64,000 nt of DNA. Source: Punica granatum (Eukaryota > Streptophyta > Magnoliopsida > Myrtales > Lythraceae). This document shows positions 34,867-46,112 of the stretch, in pieces. The position numbers were made by a program, and so were the translations under genes. The stretch covers positions 10,044,001 to 10,108,000 of the forward strand of contig NC_045129.1 in NCBI RefSeq assembly GCF_007655135.1, in the 5' to 3' direction. The notes under the pieces are model-generated. The model worked only from the letters and a program-made list of their open reading frames with translations. It was not told the origin of the DNA and did not search any database. The stretch's first letter is position 1, and each line of letters begins with the position of its first letter.

Positions 34867-35569
34867 ATAAAGAAAAAGAAAATACTGTTTGAACTATTGC
34901 AGGTCTTAGTTAGAGTTCCGGCGAGTTCCCTAGAGTGACAAACATCATAGTTTTGAGTTGGAGATACTTCAGTGCATGCATTGCAATGGTAACCTTTCTC
35001 TCTTTATTTTTTTCCCCTTTTGGATAAGCACATTTGCTTTATATTGGAGAATTGGAACTGTAATCCTCTCTTTCTATGCCTTTTTTATCCCCTGCTCTTC
35101 AGCTATGGTAAATGATGGAATACAATAAGGAATCTTAATATATCCTTGCACATCTGTGGCAGAATGGAATACAATGCCCATGAACCATTACTGAAGAGTG
35201 TTTTAATCCACTGGCTTAGTTGATCATGAAGATAAAAGACCAGCATCTGAAGACATACCTAACAGTAAATGCAACCACCACACGATAACCTTCATGAAGT
35301 AGCTGGAGAAACTCGTGCTCTGATGTGAGATGGATTAAGAGACAGTATCTAGAATGAGTCACATGGAAATGTAAAGAGACAGTATCTCAATTGGGCTCTG
35401 CTTCAAGGCAGGTCGATAAAAACGTTACCCCAAGTTCTAGTATTTCATGTTTCATACGGCAGCAAAGACCAAGCGAGCAAGTTAAATCGGAAAGTGTTCA
35501 TCGAAGGACCAAAATCTTGAAAATGTGATGGAACAAAAGGCTGACAGACATTAATTAATAATGTACCTC
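34867..35569. other. Spacer between LeuRS copy and TNL gene
   Basis: Convergent 3' flanks of the LeuRS pseudogene (plus) and TNL gene (minus). No gene is seen. Confidence 0.5.
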
Positions 35570-35688
35570 CTATGCCGGAATAGTACTAGAGTGCTGAACT
35601 TGAAGAAATACTTGGCGCTCCTCGAAAGCTCCCAACCAGATCCTTCCATCTTTGTGTTGTCCACCTGCTACAGCAGACAATACCTTAT
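35570..35688 (-). other. Possible 3' exon downstream of the TNL stop
   Basis: On the minus strand a GTGAGT donor follows the TNL stop codon by a few dozen bases. An acceptor (ATACTTCAG) precedes 35,688. The segment then reads DKVLSAVAGGQHKDGRIWLG and ends at TAG 35,572-35,570. It may be an untranslated 3' exon, an alternative C-terminus or a remnant. I do not recognise the peptide. Confidence 0.3.
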
Positions 35689-35833
35689 CTGAAGTATAAA
35701 AGAGTTTGATCAGAAGTACATAACGTTAGCTGAGCATTTCCTTTTGCAAAATGAATAATCAGGCAGAAGAGCTTAAAATAAAATTACTTGAAAGAAGGTA
35801 CTCACTTGATCAGAACCCGAATGCTTGCTCGAT

Positions 35834-38800
35834 CTACATTTCTCTTTTCTGACCTTCATCAGTTCCCGTTTCTCTCTCTAAATATTGTCGAATCAACGAT
35901 CTGTGACCTTCATCAGTTCCCTTTCTCTCTAAATATTGTTGAATCCACGATGGAAGATCCGAATGGGGGATCCCCAATTTAGAAACCACCAAAGATACGA
36001 GTTGTCTCCTTCTTGATGGCCTACTAGTACTCTCTGCTGGCAGACATTCCGGCCGGCTAGTACTCTCTGCTGGCAGACATTCCGCGCATTTGCAGTCACC
36101 AAGATGCACATCTTTCTGAACTAGGGGCAACCTCTCAAGTCCTTCAATGACCCTGAGTTTCGGACAACCGAATATACTGAGACGTTTTAGGTTCCTCAAC
36201 TCTGATAGATTCTCCAGTGATTCTAAGAATTTGCAATCGCCAATATCTAGCTCCTCTAGTGATTCCAATTTGCCAATCCCTTGAATCTCTTTTAGCGACG
36301 CTCCTCCCGCTAGCACAAACTTCCGGAGATCCTTCAGATTTGTTAGATCAGGCAAAGAAGCAGGAGAAAATATGCGCAGTTCCCTCAAACTTACTGGTAA
36401 TTGTGGGAAATTGTCGTACTTCAACACTTTCTGAGAAAAATTGAGACACAGATATTCCAAATTCCTGTTGCAGGATATATCTGGTAGTATCACACCAAGA
36501 TTAAATTCATCAAGAACTAGGCGCCGCAAGCTGGATGGCAGCATTGGGATGCATTTCAAGTGTTCACAGTATACTTCGAGAATTTCGAGCTGAGACAAAC
36601 CAACAAAGCTGGTCGGTAGAGCGTTGGCATTCTCAAGCGGATGACTTAGTTCACTGATCCAATTAGGCTGAGAGTTTTCCAGATATCCAAGTAAACAACA
36701 AGCTAAATTTAGAGATTCGAGACAAGAAAGCTGAGTACTTGTCGACGGCAACTGTCTGATTGCTGTACGGAACAAGTTCAACATTCTCAAGCTAGAGAGA
36801 CCTCCAATTTCTTCAGGAATTTTTAGCAATGATGTACTTCCTCCCAAGTTAAGCTTTTCAAGCTTTTTCAACATTCCTATCGATCTAGGTAACACCCTCA
36901 AGGAAGTCCATCTTGCATTTAGTTCTATTAGGTTTTCCAGATTTCCAAATGAGTCTGGTAAGTGACACATAGATATATATGATATATCCAACTTAGTCAA
37001 TGCTTTAAGATGGCTGAATGTGTCGGGAAGCTTCTCTAGACAAAGTGTCTGGAAAGGTCTCCACATACCTTTGATCATCATTTTAGCACATATAATCTGC
37101 CGCATAATTGGTTGATCATAGATATTTGACAGAAAGGACCGATCCAAATGCTGATCCATTGAACTTGTGCTCCCGGACAGTATTGAGCAAACCAAATTCA
37201 CGATATGTTCCTGTGGATCCGGTTTACCTGATAGATCTAGTTCATGTAATGACGTTAGTTTCCCAAGTGAATTGGGGAGATTCTCCAGCGTCGTGCAACC
37301 ATGCAAAGACAGTCGCTCCAGATTCTCCAAACTACCTAATTCTTCAGGCAACTTACAAAGTGAAAAACAATCACTGAGATCCAGGTACATCAGGTTCTTC
37401 AACTCAACAATGGAGCTATGAAGCTCAGCAAGATTGGTGCACTGAGAAAGCGTCAATCTCTCTAAGTTCGGGGTCCTAGAGAAGTCCGGTGTACATGTCA
37501 ACTTGCTGCAGTTTGTGAGATCAAGAACTTTCAAATGCACCATCTGTAGAATTACAAAAGACGAGGGAGAAAGTTAATTATACAACAGATGCAACCACAT
37601 AGTATATATTACGACAGAAGAACCTTCAGGATGATATATTTGGTACCTGAATATATCTCCATCCATTCCACTTCTCGCTGATGGAACTATGTGGCAATTC
37701 GAGAATGACCAGCTTACTTATGTTTATTCGATAAGGATTAAAACTTGCAGGACATCGTGGCAATGACAACCATTTTAACTCTGGCAGAGGATGCTTGAAC
37801 CTTTTGCTGAATTTGGCTGCTTCCAATGACAGGTACCTTACATTGTGTAAACCAGCTAGCACCTCTTCCATTGAGTTGGGTTGAGGTCTCTCTAGACGGA
37901 GCCCTACGATAGCTTCCTTCCCCTGTTACATAGGAAAGCTCAACTGAGAAGATATCACATTAATGGACAAATTTTCTTTAGGGTGAAAATCTCATAGTTT
38001 AAAGACAATCTGTGGAACTTAATCCCTTTTTTTCTTTCTGGAGTTACCTCTTTATTTTGCAGTATCTTCATCGTTTCCTCACACTGCTCCCATAACCTGC
38101 TGCACTTTCTGGGATACTGCAGTCCTTCTTCATGGACAATTTTTCTTCCAAGGTCTCTGAGATGATCATGCATCCGCAGTTTATCATCTTCATCAATCTT
38201 AATCAAAGACATAGAAACGAGGACATCTAGTCCTGTAGCAGGATGAAAGCCACAAGTGTCCCACATGTAAGACACATGGGATTTTTGAGTGTTGATGAAA
38301 AAGCAAGCAATGTCGAGAAATATTTGCTGCTGCTCATGCTCGAGGGCTTCGTAACTGATCTTCAGCTTGTCGAGAAACTTTTGGTCGGGCACTTTCTCCA
38401 GCTTTGTGATTGTAGCTATCCACATGCTTTCGTCTTTTCCCAATAGTAATGAGCCGAATACTTTGAGAGATAATGGAAGTCCTTGACAAGAGTTAACAAC
38501 TTGTTGTGAAAGAGACATAAAGTCCTGTGTGGGGGAGTCTCTTCTAAAAGCATGGCGACTAAAGAGTTGAAGACCTTGGCTGAAAGTCATTTCCTTCACT
38601 TCGAACATCTCATCAAATTCTTCAACTCCAATTTGCAATACCCTGATGTCCCTAGTTGTAACAATTATCCTACTTCCTGAACCAAAGTGATCGGCCTCCC
38701 CTACAAGACCATCAATCTGTTCCTTCTTGTCGACATCATCGAGAACGATTAACACCTTCCTTCTTCGAAATGTCTCCATGATCATCGTGACTGGGTCAAC

Positions 38801-40561
38801 GATGTGATCTGTGTCTTTTAATCTCGGTTCAAGCTTCCAAAGCAGAGATTTTTGCAAATGCTCTAACCCATTGCGTCTCAAGGATTCTCGAACATCTGGA
38901 AGAAAGGCACAGCAATCGAAAGTTGCTGAGAGTTTGTTGAAGAGAATCTCGGCAAGAGTTGTCTTTCCAATGCCACCCATCCCGTAGATCCCGACACAGC
39001 GGATGCCACTTGACTTGGTATCCAACAGCTTCAGCACAGTTTCGACTTGGTCATCCATTCCAATTAAATTGCTGGGCACATGTTTCTTGTTGGGCTTGAG
39101 CTTAATGAGAACCTCTCTTGTGAGCTCTTTACTGAATTCATAATAGCTGCCAAAAATACAGGAGTCATAGATATCTTCCATAAAAAATAAAAAATAAACA
39201 ATAAACAAGTCGAAAAAAATATATGCCAAAAATTTGATTTTTGTACATAAGATATGCTCTTTATACATACATAGTATATCTTGGACTGTTTTGGTATGGG
39301 AGATGGAGAAATTAACAGGAACATGAAGTCTTAGTAAGAGAATCGTAACCAAAACCTCTTGATTCATGTGTGGGGCGACTGGAATGAAATAAAGAACTTT
39401 CTTGTATTTTAGGGGTAACATTAAGTTTAAAAATTGAAACATTATTCTGATTTTTCATGGATGATGAACTTGTCAACTGTGATGTTCCATTGATTTCAAT
39501 AAACAGTCAAATCCAGTTAACAGGGAAAGTGGAAGATGAAATTCCACAATAGCCCATATTTCTTCTAATCTTCCATATCTTCTTGCTCATTTTTCTTTCT
39601 TTTACTTGTGCAAGATTTTAGATCTCTCTGTGGATTGTAATATTAAATTGTTGCAGTTGATGATCTTCCATGTCTTATGAGCTTGTTAGATCTCTCCGTA
39701 TCTTAATAATGGGGTATATATATATGCATCTTTTAGGGATGATATGGATGCTCAATCCACTGTAATTATGCATGATTAAAAAGTCTTCTTTCCCAATTAA
39801 GATACGATTAACAATTTACCGTATATTATCTTATTTGATTAACTGACAACAGCAGAAAGCACATTGCCAGCATCCATTTAACATTATCTTGGGCAACACC
39901 ACACGTACGGAAAAGCGTCAGTCGGATACTCAGAAATGTGTCTCCTTAGATGCTGTTCATTTTAGTGATTCACAGATCTATTGAAGAGCAATAAGTACGT
40001 ACAGAATAAATAACAAGACTATCTAAGCTTTCGAAAACCCGTTAACTATCGATGAACTAGGAAATTTGGGAAGCAGAAGTTTGGGAAGTGTGTGTATTAC
40101 CCTTTCTCTTTTAATTCGCGTCCCTTGATCGTAGCAACCTCTTTAAGAGCATCCTCCCACTGCTTCACCTGGTCTTTCCCATACTTTAGCTCATGCTTCC
40201 CCATAAAATCTCTATACACCGAAGTCCGGAGCTTAACATCATCAGGCGTCACACCAAAGAAGATTGGAGCGACCTCCTTCCTGAGCTCAACCATTTTAGC
40301 CACCTCCCGGAGGCACCACGGGCTGGAAGCAAAGGTTGGAGAGAAGACAGGCATGCATATCTTGGAGTTCTCGATGGCCGACAGGATCGTATCGATCGGC
40401 TGACCAATGGAGAGCTCATCGTCGTCTCTGAAGACTCGAATCCCAGCATCGGTCATGAAGTGGTAGAGGCAATCGGTGAAACTCTGGCGAGTGTCGGGTC
40501 CCCTGAAGCTCAAGAACACCTGGTAGTTGTCCCATGTCTCCGGCTTGGTCTCTGCAGCCAT
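35834..40561 (-). CDS. TIR-NBS-LRR (TNL) intracellular immune receptor
   Basis: TNL proteins sense pathogen effectors; the TIR domain acts as an NADase feeding EDS1 signalling. Four exons with consistent phases: 40,561-40,101 (TIR), 39,146-38,048 (NB-ARC), 37,922-37,647 (linker/LRR start), 37,543-35,834 (LRR); about 1,181 aa. TIR: YQVFLSFRGPDTRQSFTDCL near residue 13. NB-ARC: P-loop GMGGIGKTT near residue 208, kinase-2 VLIVLDDVD, RNBS-B GSGSRIIVTTRD, GLPL-type QGLPLSLKV, MHD-type RMHDHLRDLG. All key motifs look intact. The LRR exon has repeated LxxLxxLxL units, for example VLDLTNCSKL. I start at MAAETKP (40,561); an in-frame ATG at 40,672 would add 37 residues. Near the C-terminus an 11-residue unit, ECLPAESTSRP, occurs twice, and the last ~35 residues are also internally duplicated. 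No premature stop is seen. Confidence 0.92.
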
Positions 40562-40718
40562 AGTAGCTTTTGGTGGAGTAGTTCTTCTCACTTGATCGAG
40601 TTGGCAATAAACACTGAAAATGCGCCTTCCTCTGTGACTTTTTTGCTGTAGTTTCAGTGATAAGCATCCCAATAATTGGTCATGCGTATTAAATTTAAAA
40701 TTAAACTATAAAACTTTA

Positions 40719-41086
40719 GGATAAATTGTACTGATGGTCTAAAATATTTTATAAATATTTCAATATGGTACAAAAAGTTTTTTTTGTTACTTGATGGTAC
40801 AAAATATTTCAAAATTGTTTCAGTATAGTACAAACCGTCATCTCACCATTGACGCCGTCAAACCAACGTTGATGGTGCAAAATTGATTTTTATGGGACGT
40901 TACATGATGGTACAAAATGTTTTGAAGTTATAATTTAATAGTACAAAATGTTTTACATAAGTTATATAATGGTGCAAAATTTACAGATCTTGTAAAGGTC
41001 GGTTTGACGACTTCAATGACGAGATTACGGTTTGGACTATACTGAAACAACTTTAAAATATTTTGAATCACTAATGTAATTTATCC
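40719..41086. mobile_element. Foldback MITE with ~120-bp inverted arms
   Basis: The left end GGATAAATTGTACTGATGGT (40,719) matches the reverse complement of the right end, GGATAAATTACATTAGTGAT (41,086). Pairing continues through TAAAATATTTT, TTTCA(A/G)TAT, GT(A/C)CAAACCGT and the CGTCAAACC block. The interior repeats ATGGTACAAAATGTTT. It is non-coding and lies just upstream of the TNL start. Confidence 0.75.
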
Positions 41087-42447
41087 ATAATTTTATTATG
41101 CAGGTTGGCCTGGCAATATGCCATTTGTCTTATTGATTCCCTTTTACCGCACTAACCTATTCGTGCGGATCCTGTTTGTACCCTAAACTATTCTTTTGGG
41201 AACATTTTGCCCCCTCAGCTACGGTGAGAGGAAAATATTTGCCCTGCTGTTACTTATTCCATCAAATTGGACGGAATGGTCGTCGCGTGCATTGCATATG
41301 GCTCCAGAAAAAATTAAAAGAAAAATCAAAATTTTGAAAAAAAAAAATTTATTCACCTCCTCAGTGATCACCATCAGTCCGTGAAAGATTTTTGCCAGCA
41401 AAATGGATTTTGAATTTCTCATCCATCAGTCAAATTAGTACTATTAACAGGCACAACGATAGTCTAACATGGACGCCCATGTGCTGGATAACACTGCCAA
41501 TGAATAATTTACAAATAAACTAAAATTAAACGACGTAGGTTTAGAAAGTTTTTGAAATTAAATAATAGTAAACTCTCTCCAATAATTTTTTTGTTATTAT
41601 TGTTTAAGCTGAGGAAGATGCCTCTGCTGTGAGTTGGCCTCAACTACGAAGTACGATAGAAGATGGAATTCTTTTTTATTTTTTCTTTTTCTCTCTCTTT
41701 TAAATTACGCGAAGTATGAGACCGATCCAAAATCTTATTATTAGTAACTTAGACAACATACTAACTTATCAAAAAGACAACTCTATGGTAAAACATGACT
41801 CATTTGTCATGTATAATAAATTAAAATTAGTCATCTAACCCATGTGTTGTGCGAATTTTTTTTGCGATTTTTATTTTATATTGATATTACTACATTTATG
41901 AATTTTATAATAACAAAAAATTTTAAAATAAATAATATCTTCGAAAATATCTAATATATAAATACATTGTGGAAGTTTGAAAAAAATAATTGTGAAAATG
42001 TGAAAAAAAAATCTAAGTATATAATTAATGTACATGGAATATCGAATGGAGTGCTCTCGTGATCTCTTACATGAGAAGTATAAATTATATAATATATAAA
42101 TATAGATTAAAATTAAAAATAAAATTAGTATGTAGATGGTCATAGTGTTTGTCTTATACGTTTATTAATTAAAAAAGAAATAAGATTAGGTAAAACAGAT
42201 GCGTATTTTATTTTGGCAGACCAAAAAAAAAAAAAGGAATGAAAAGACATATTAGGATGGTAGTTATATGGACACGTCAGATGTGATTATTTGGGGTCAA
42301 TCAAGTAATAAAGTACATGTTCATTGAACTAGGTGAGCTTCTAGATCATTTGGCTGTGTAATATGTAAACACTGTCTCGGCTTGATTTTGATATTTTGTT
42401 AATGGAAAAAATTCATTTTTCCATTTGTTTAATTTTTTAACTTTTCA
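41087..42447. other. AT-rich intergenic, no gene seen
   Basis: Long A/T runs and no coding signal on either strand. It follows the MITE upstream of the TNL gene. Confidence 0.5.
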
Positions 42448-42448
42448 G

Positions 42449-42832
42449 CACATCCTTGGGTTAGAGATGGTGGAAATGCGCTTGAGATCCCCACTGATAT
42501 ATTTGTTTTGAGTAATATGAGACAATTCGCTTAAGTACAGTCGTTCGAAGCAATTTGCTGTAAGGGGTAACCCATTTCTGTTAGTCAGTACTTTCTTTAA
42601 AAAGGACTAGATTTTTCATTATAATTAATGAGTAATAACCCATTTCTCTTAGTCGGTACATCGATACATTCTTTGAAAAAGGACTGAATTTTTCATTGTA
42701 GTTCATGAGCAATTGAACATTCAATCACTCAGGACCACACTTAATAAAGTGCAGTTTGCTGACCTAAAGGATCAATTCGATGCAATTGATGTGAATAAAA
42801 ATGGTTTCATCAGTCTCGAGGAGATGAGACAG
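42449..42832 (+). pseudogene. Two orphan exons of a calcium-dependent protein kinase
   Basis: CDPKs join a Ser/Thr kinase to a calmodulin-like domain. Exon A (42,449-42,565) follows a TTTTCAG acceptor and reads HPWVRDGGNALEIPTDI then VLSNMRQF. A one-base insertion then brings it to KYSRSKQFAVR, the kinase end and autoinhibitory junction of the CPK16/18/28 subgroup. Exon B (about 42,715-42,832) reads LRTTLNKVQFADLKDQFDA and IDVNKNGFISLEEMRQ, a first EF-hand with good calcium ligands (D, N, N, I, E), ending at a GT donor. The ~150 bp between them is intron-like. Neither the kinase domain before nor EF-hands 2-4 after are found, so this is a relic. Confidence 0.85.
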
Positions 42833-44430
42833 GTATATCATTCCATAACCCTCTAATTTGAATGAACATAAGATCCAAGAATACATCTTTCTTAAACCTC
42901 ATTCATGTGAATTTGGCCCCACTGTACTTTGAGCTAATCTTTCATTCATGATTTAAGGCCATAATGTGTTTCCTTCCTTTTGATCTGATGACCGTAATAA
43001 ATATCCTACCCACAAACATTTGTCGATATTGAGATTCCAAAATCAATAACATTTACAAGAGATTCTATTTTGGTTTCTTTATGCGGAGTGAATCATGGAT
43101 GTATTCGTGGTTAGCCCAATTTAACTAATTTCACAATTCAATGAGGCGAGAAAATACTTTCCTTTAGTGGATTCAACTGTTATTCTCTCTTCATTCACGC
43201 CGATCTAAATAGATATAGTTAATGTTTTTCCTCATGTTATGCTCACTGAGGTTTAATTCATGCCCTCTGGATATAATAAATTTTTCTATGTGATAATTAT
43301 CCACATGTTTTATTTCTTGATTGTTCACTGTTTGATACTTTCAAATTGAACTTACTGGTTTATTCCTTTTTGGGATTTAAGTGATTGATGATTTTGAATT
43401 ACATTCCATCATGCCAAATAAAACCAATGGTTTTGTTGAGTGTATTGAAGCCGAATAACCAATGGTTTTGTAAGTGTATAATATCCCTCTTTTTCTGCTC
43501 TATTATACCAAAGGGGGTGAAACAAAATTTATGCCTCAACTAGCCCTCGTGTATTCCCCCGATTTATGGTTGTATGGATTTCATAACATTATTTTCATTC
43601 ACATTTTTTGCAACTGGGAATTCTACTGAATTTAATGAAGTGGATGCTAGGTGTGTTGCGCCCATAGATAGAAGCTAAGTTCAAGGCGTATAGTAGCTAT
43701 TTAAGAATAACTATTCCGTGCATCTTAAGAACCAAGGATTTAGTTTCATGCACTGCATAATTATACTACTTTTGCTTTTGTTTCATTTTCAATAGCCTCC
43801 CGAGTCAAATTTATGGTGTCGGAATGTCCAGGCAAGAAGAAAATAGCAAGAGTATCGGACCTCAGTAATTGACCAATACATGATACTAAATCTAAACTAT
43901 GATATACACAGAAAGATAGAATCAAATATTAGAAAAAGCCATCGCTAAATCGTCTTAGACAATCATTCAAGCATAAGGGAAACCGTGCACATGACATTTG
44001 TATTACCCCACTGGATGTTTCATAGCATCCTTAGCTTTCTTCTATTGGGTGTCGGTTTCAAGATTTCTAAAATCTAAGTGGTCGGATGCACTAATTGTTA
44101 TTGTGCTCGGATTTGCAGGTAGAGTCGCAAGCTGACTTTGAGGGACGATCTTGCCATTGCCGTTTACCAAATGGTTGCAAGCATTTAGCATAGTCTCCAA
44201 AAATGTAACATCTTCAATGTAATTTTCAATATTCGTTTGTCAGAATGGTAATGTGGGGTTTATTTTTATTGTATCCTCTACCAAATTGATGTATGTAGCA
44301 GCATACATAAATCTTTAATCTCAACCTTAGTAATATAAACAACTTTCAATCGGTTTTTATCTAGGTTTGTTCAAGCTTAAGCAAATGACCCATAATGACT
44401 ACAATGCCATCTTCACTCTTTGTATTTGAG
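42833..44430. other. Intergenic, no gene seen
   Basis: I looked for further CDPK exons and found none. AT-rich, without coding signal up to the Copia insertion. Confidence 0.5.
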
Positions 44431-44435
44431 TCGTT

Positions 44436-46096
44436 TGCTAGTTTCACAGGATCTACGGAAGCGTAAAAGGAACAGAAATTCAAAATTTCCTACCCGTGAA
44501 ACTAATTCCAAGACCTACTAGAAGAATAAGAGTAAATAAAAGCGTACCTGGAATATTTAAAATTGTCGACCAAGCGTCCCACGCGTGACGCCTCTACCGG
44601 TGTCCACACCGACTTTGTCGACGAGTCTTCGAGATCGGCGGTGCTAGCGACCAACACTCGAAAGAAACACCGATGCAACACCCGAAATTTTTAAGACTAA
44701 TGGACCTAATTTGAGTTGAACAATTCAACCCAAATTATATATATACTTTATATGCATATATATGCACGCACACATATATCAGCACATATAAATATGTGTT
44801 GCTTTTATATATAAAAAGTATATGCATATACACACATTATATATATACATTCACACACACATCTATCATACAACCTCACTGCCCCTTTTTATAAGCAGCT
44901 GAGGGGGGAAGAAAATTTGTAACCCACCGATGTGGGACAAAGAATTAAGAGTTTGAAATTGCCATGTGTCATCACATGGATCGTGCATCAATTGTGTCCA
45001 TTTAATCTAATAAATCGAGTCTAATTAATCGACAAATTTAATCTCATTAAATATCCGATTAATTGATCGCACCATAAATCATCTAATCTCTATTAGACGA
45101 TTTTGTTTGTTTCAAAATATCTCATCAATTTAGTCGTAGTGTGTGACCCTGTAGGTTCCCAATTACGTTGATAGTAATATCGAAATCTCTATTTCAATAT
45201 CACAAACAGTGAGCGGCATCTAGCAATGCATCGCTGTTACTCAAGTAATCGGAAAGTCAATTTCTCGACGAACCTTGTGACTTACGTTACCGTGTAATAT
45301 AATCCCTTTGTCCTCTATATCTCTATTGAGCCCAAGGCATGGTCGATGACATCCTTGTATGGCTCAATATCTCTCTTTCTTGGTTTATCGGGTAAGTCTA
45401 TCAGAATAAATGAGCTCGATATCATTATATCGACTCATTTGGGTATGCATACACTTTTAGACTTAACCACCAAGTGGCCGTGAGATATCGCTCCCGTTTC
45501 GTAGGAGGGACAAATCCTATCTTGGTCACTCACATTCTTTTCCATGTTTTGTGGCATACCCAATAACTATCTTTATAACCAGCCTGTTACGGTGGCGTTT
45601 GACAGTATCAAAATATACGACATTACACGTAGGAATCCATGGTGACCTCAAGTCAAAGGACCATTACACTATAGTCACTTTGAGATATGCTAATGACAGT
45701 CACGTAACAACCCATGTAGCAATCTCATGGCGGATCAGTCCTATACACATTACTCTTAATGTATACATGTGGTGTGATTTGATATCTCCATATCCATGAC
45801 CTATGAGATTTGATCATCAATCAACACTTACACTAATCTAACCGTATTATCGTTGTCCTAATTAACGATAATACTTTGACTATGGACATTTAGGAATAAT
45901 GTTCAGTAATTATAGGATCTCACAATCAAGTCACACTTGATGCCTATTGAACCTACTATTCCAAGGACATTATTGTGTAAAATCATATTTAGCGCAATCT
46001 ACACAATAACAGATATACCTCGTAATATAATGAAATACATATCATATTACAAAACTGATGATAGATTGCATCTAGGGCATACACCAATTCCCAACA
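44436..46096 (-). repeat. 3' LTR of the Copia element
   Basis: 1,661 bp, TG...CA on the plus strand, differing from the 5' LTR at two positions seen. It contains TA/CA-rich microsatellite sequence near 44,740-44,870. Confidence 0.95.
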
Positions 46097-46112
46097 ATCT
46101 CCCACTTGCACT
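46097..46112 (-). other. Copia polypurine tract
   Basis: The minus strand reads AAGTGGGAGAT immediately before the 3' LTR, the expected place for plus-strand DNA priming. Confidence 0.7.

Noticed and set aside
45551..45799. 82-codon plus-strand open frame, identical copy at 51,881-52,129
   Set aside because: Both copies lie in the two LTRs, antisense to the element. They are identical because the LTRs are young, not because of selection.
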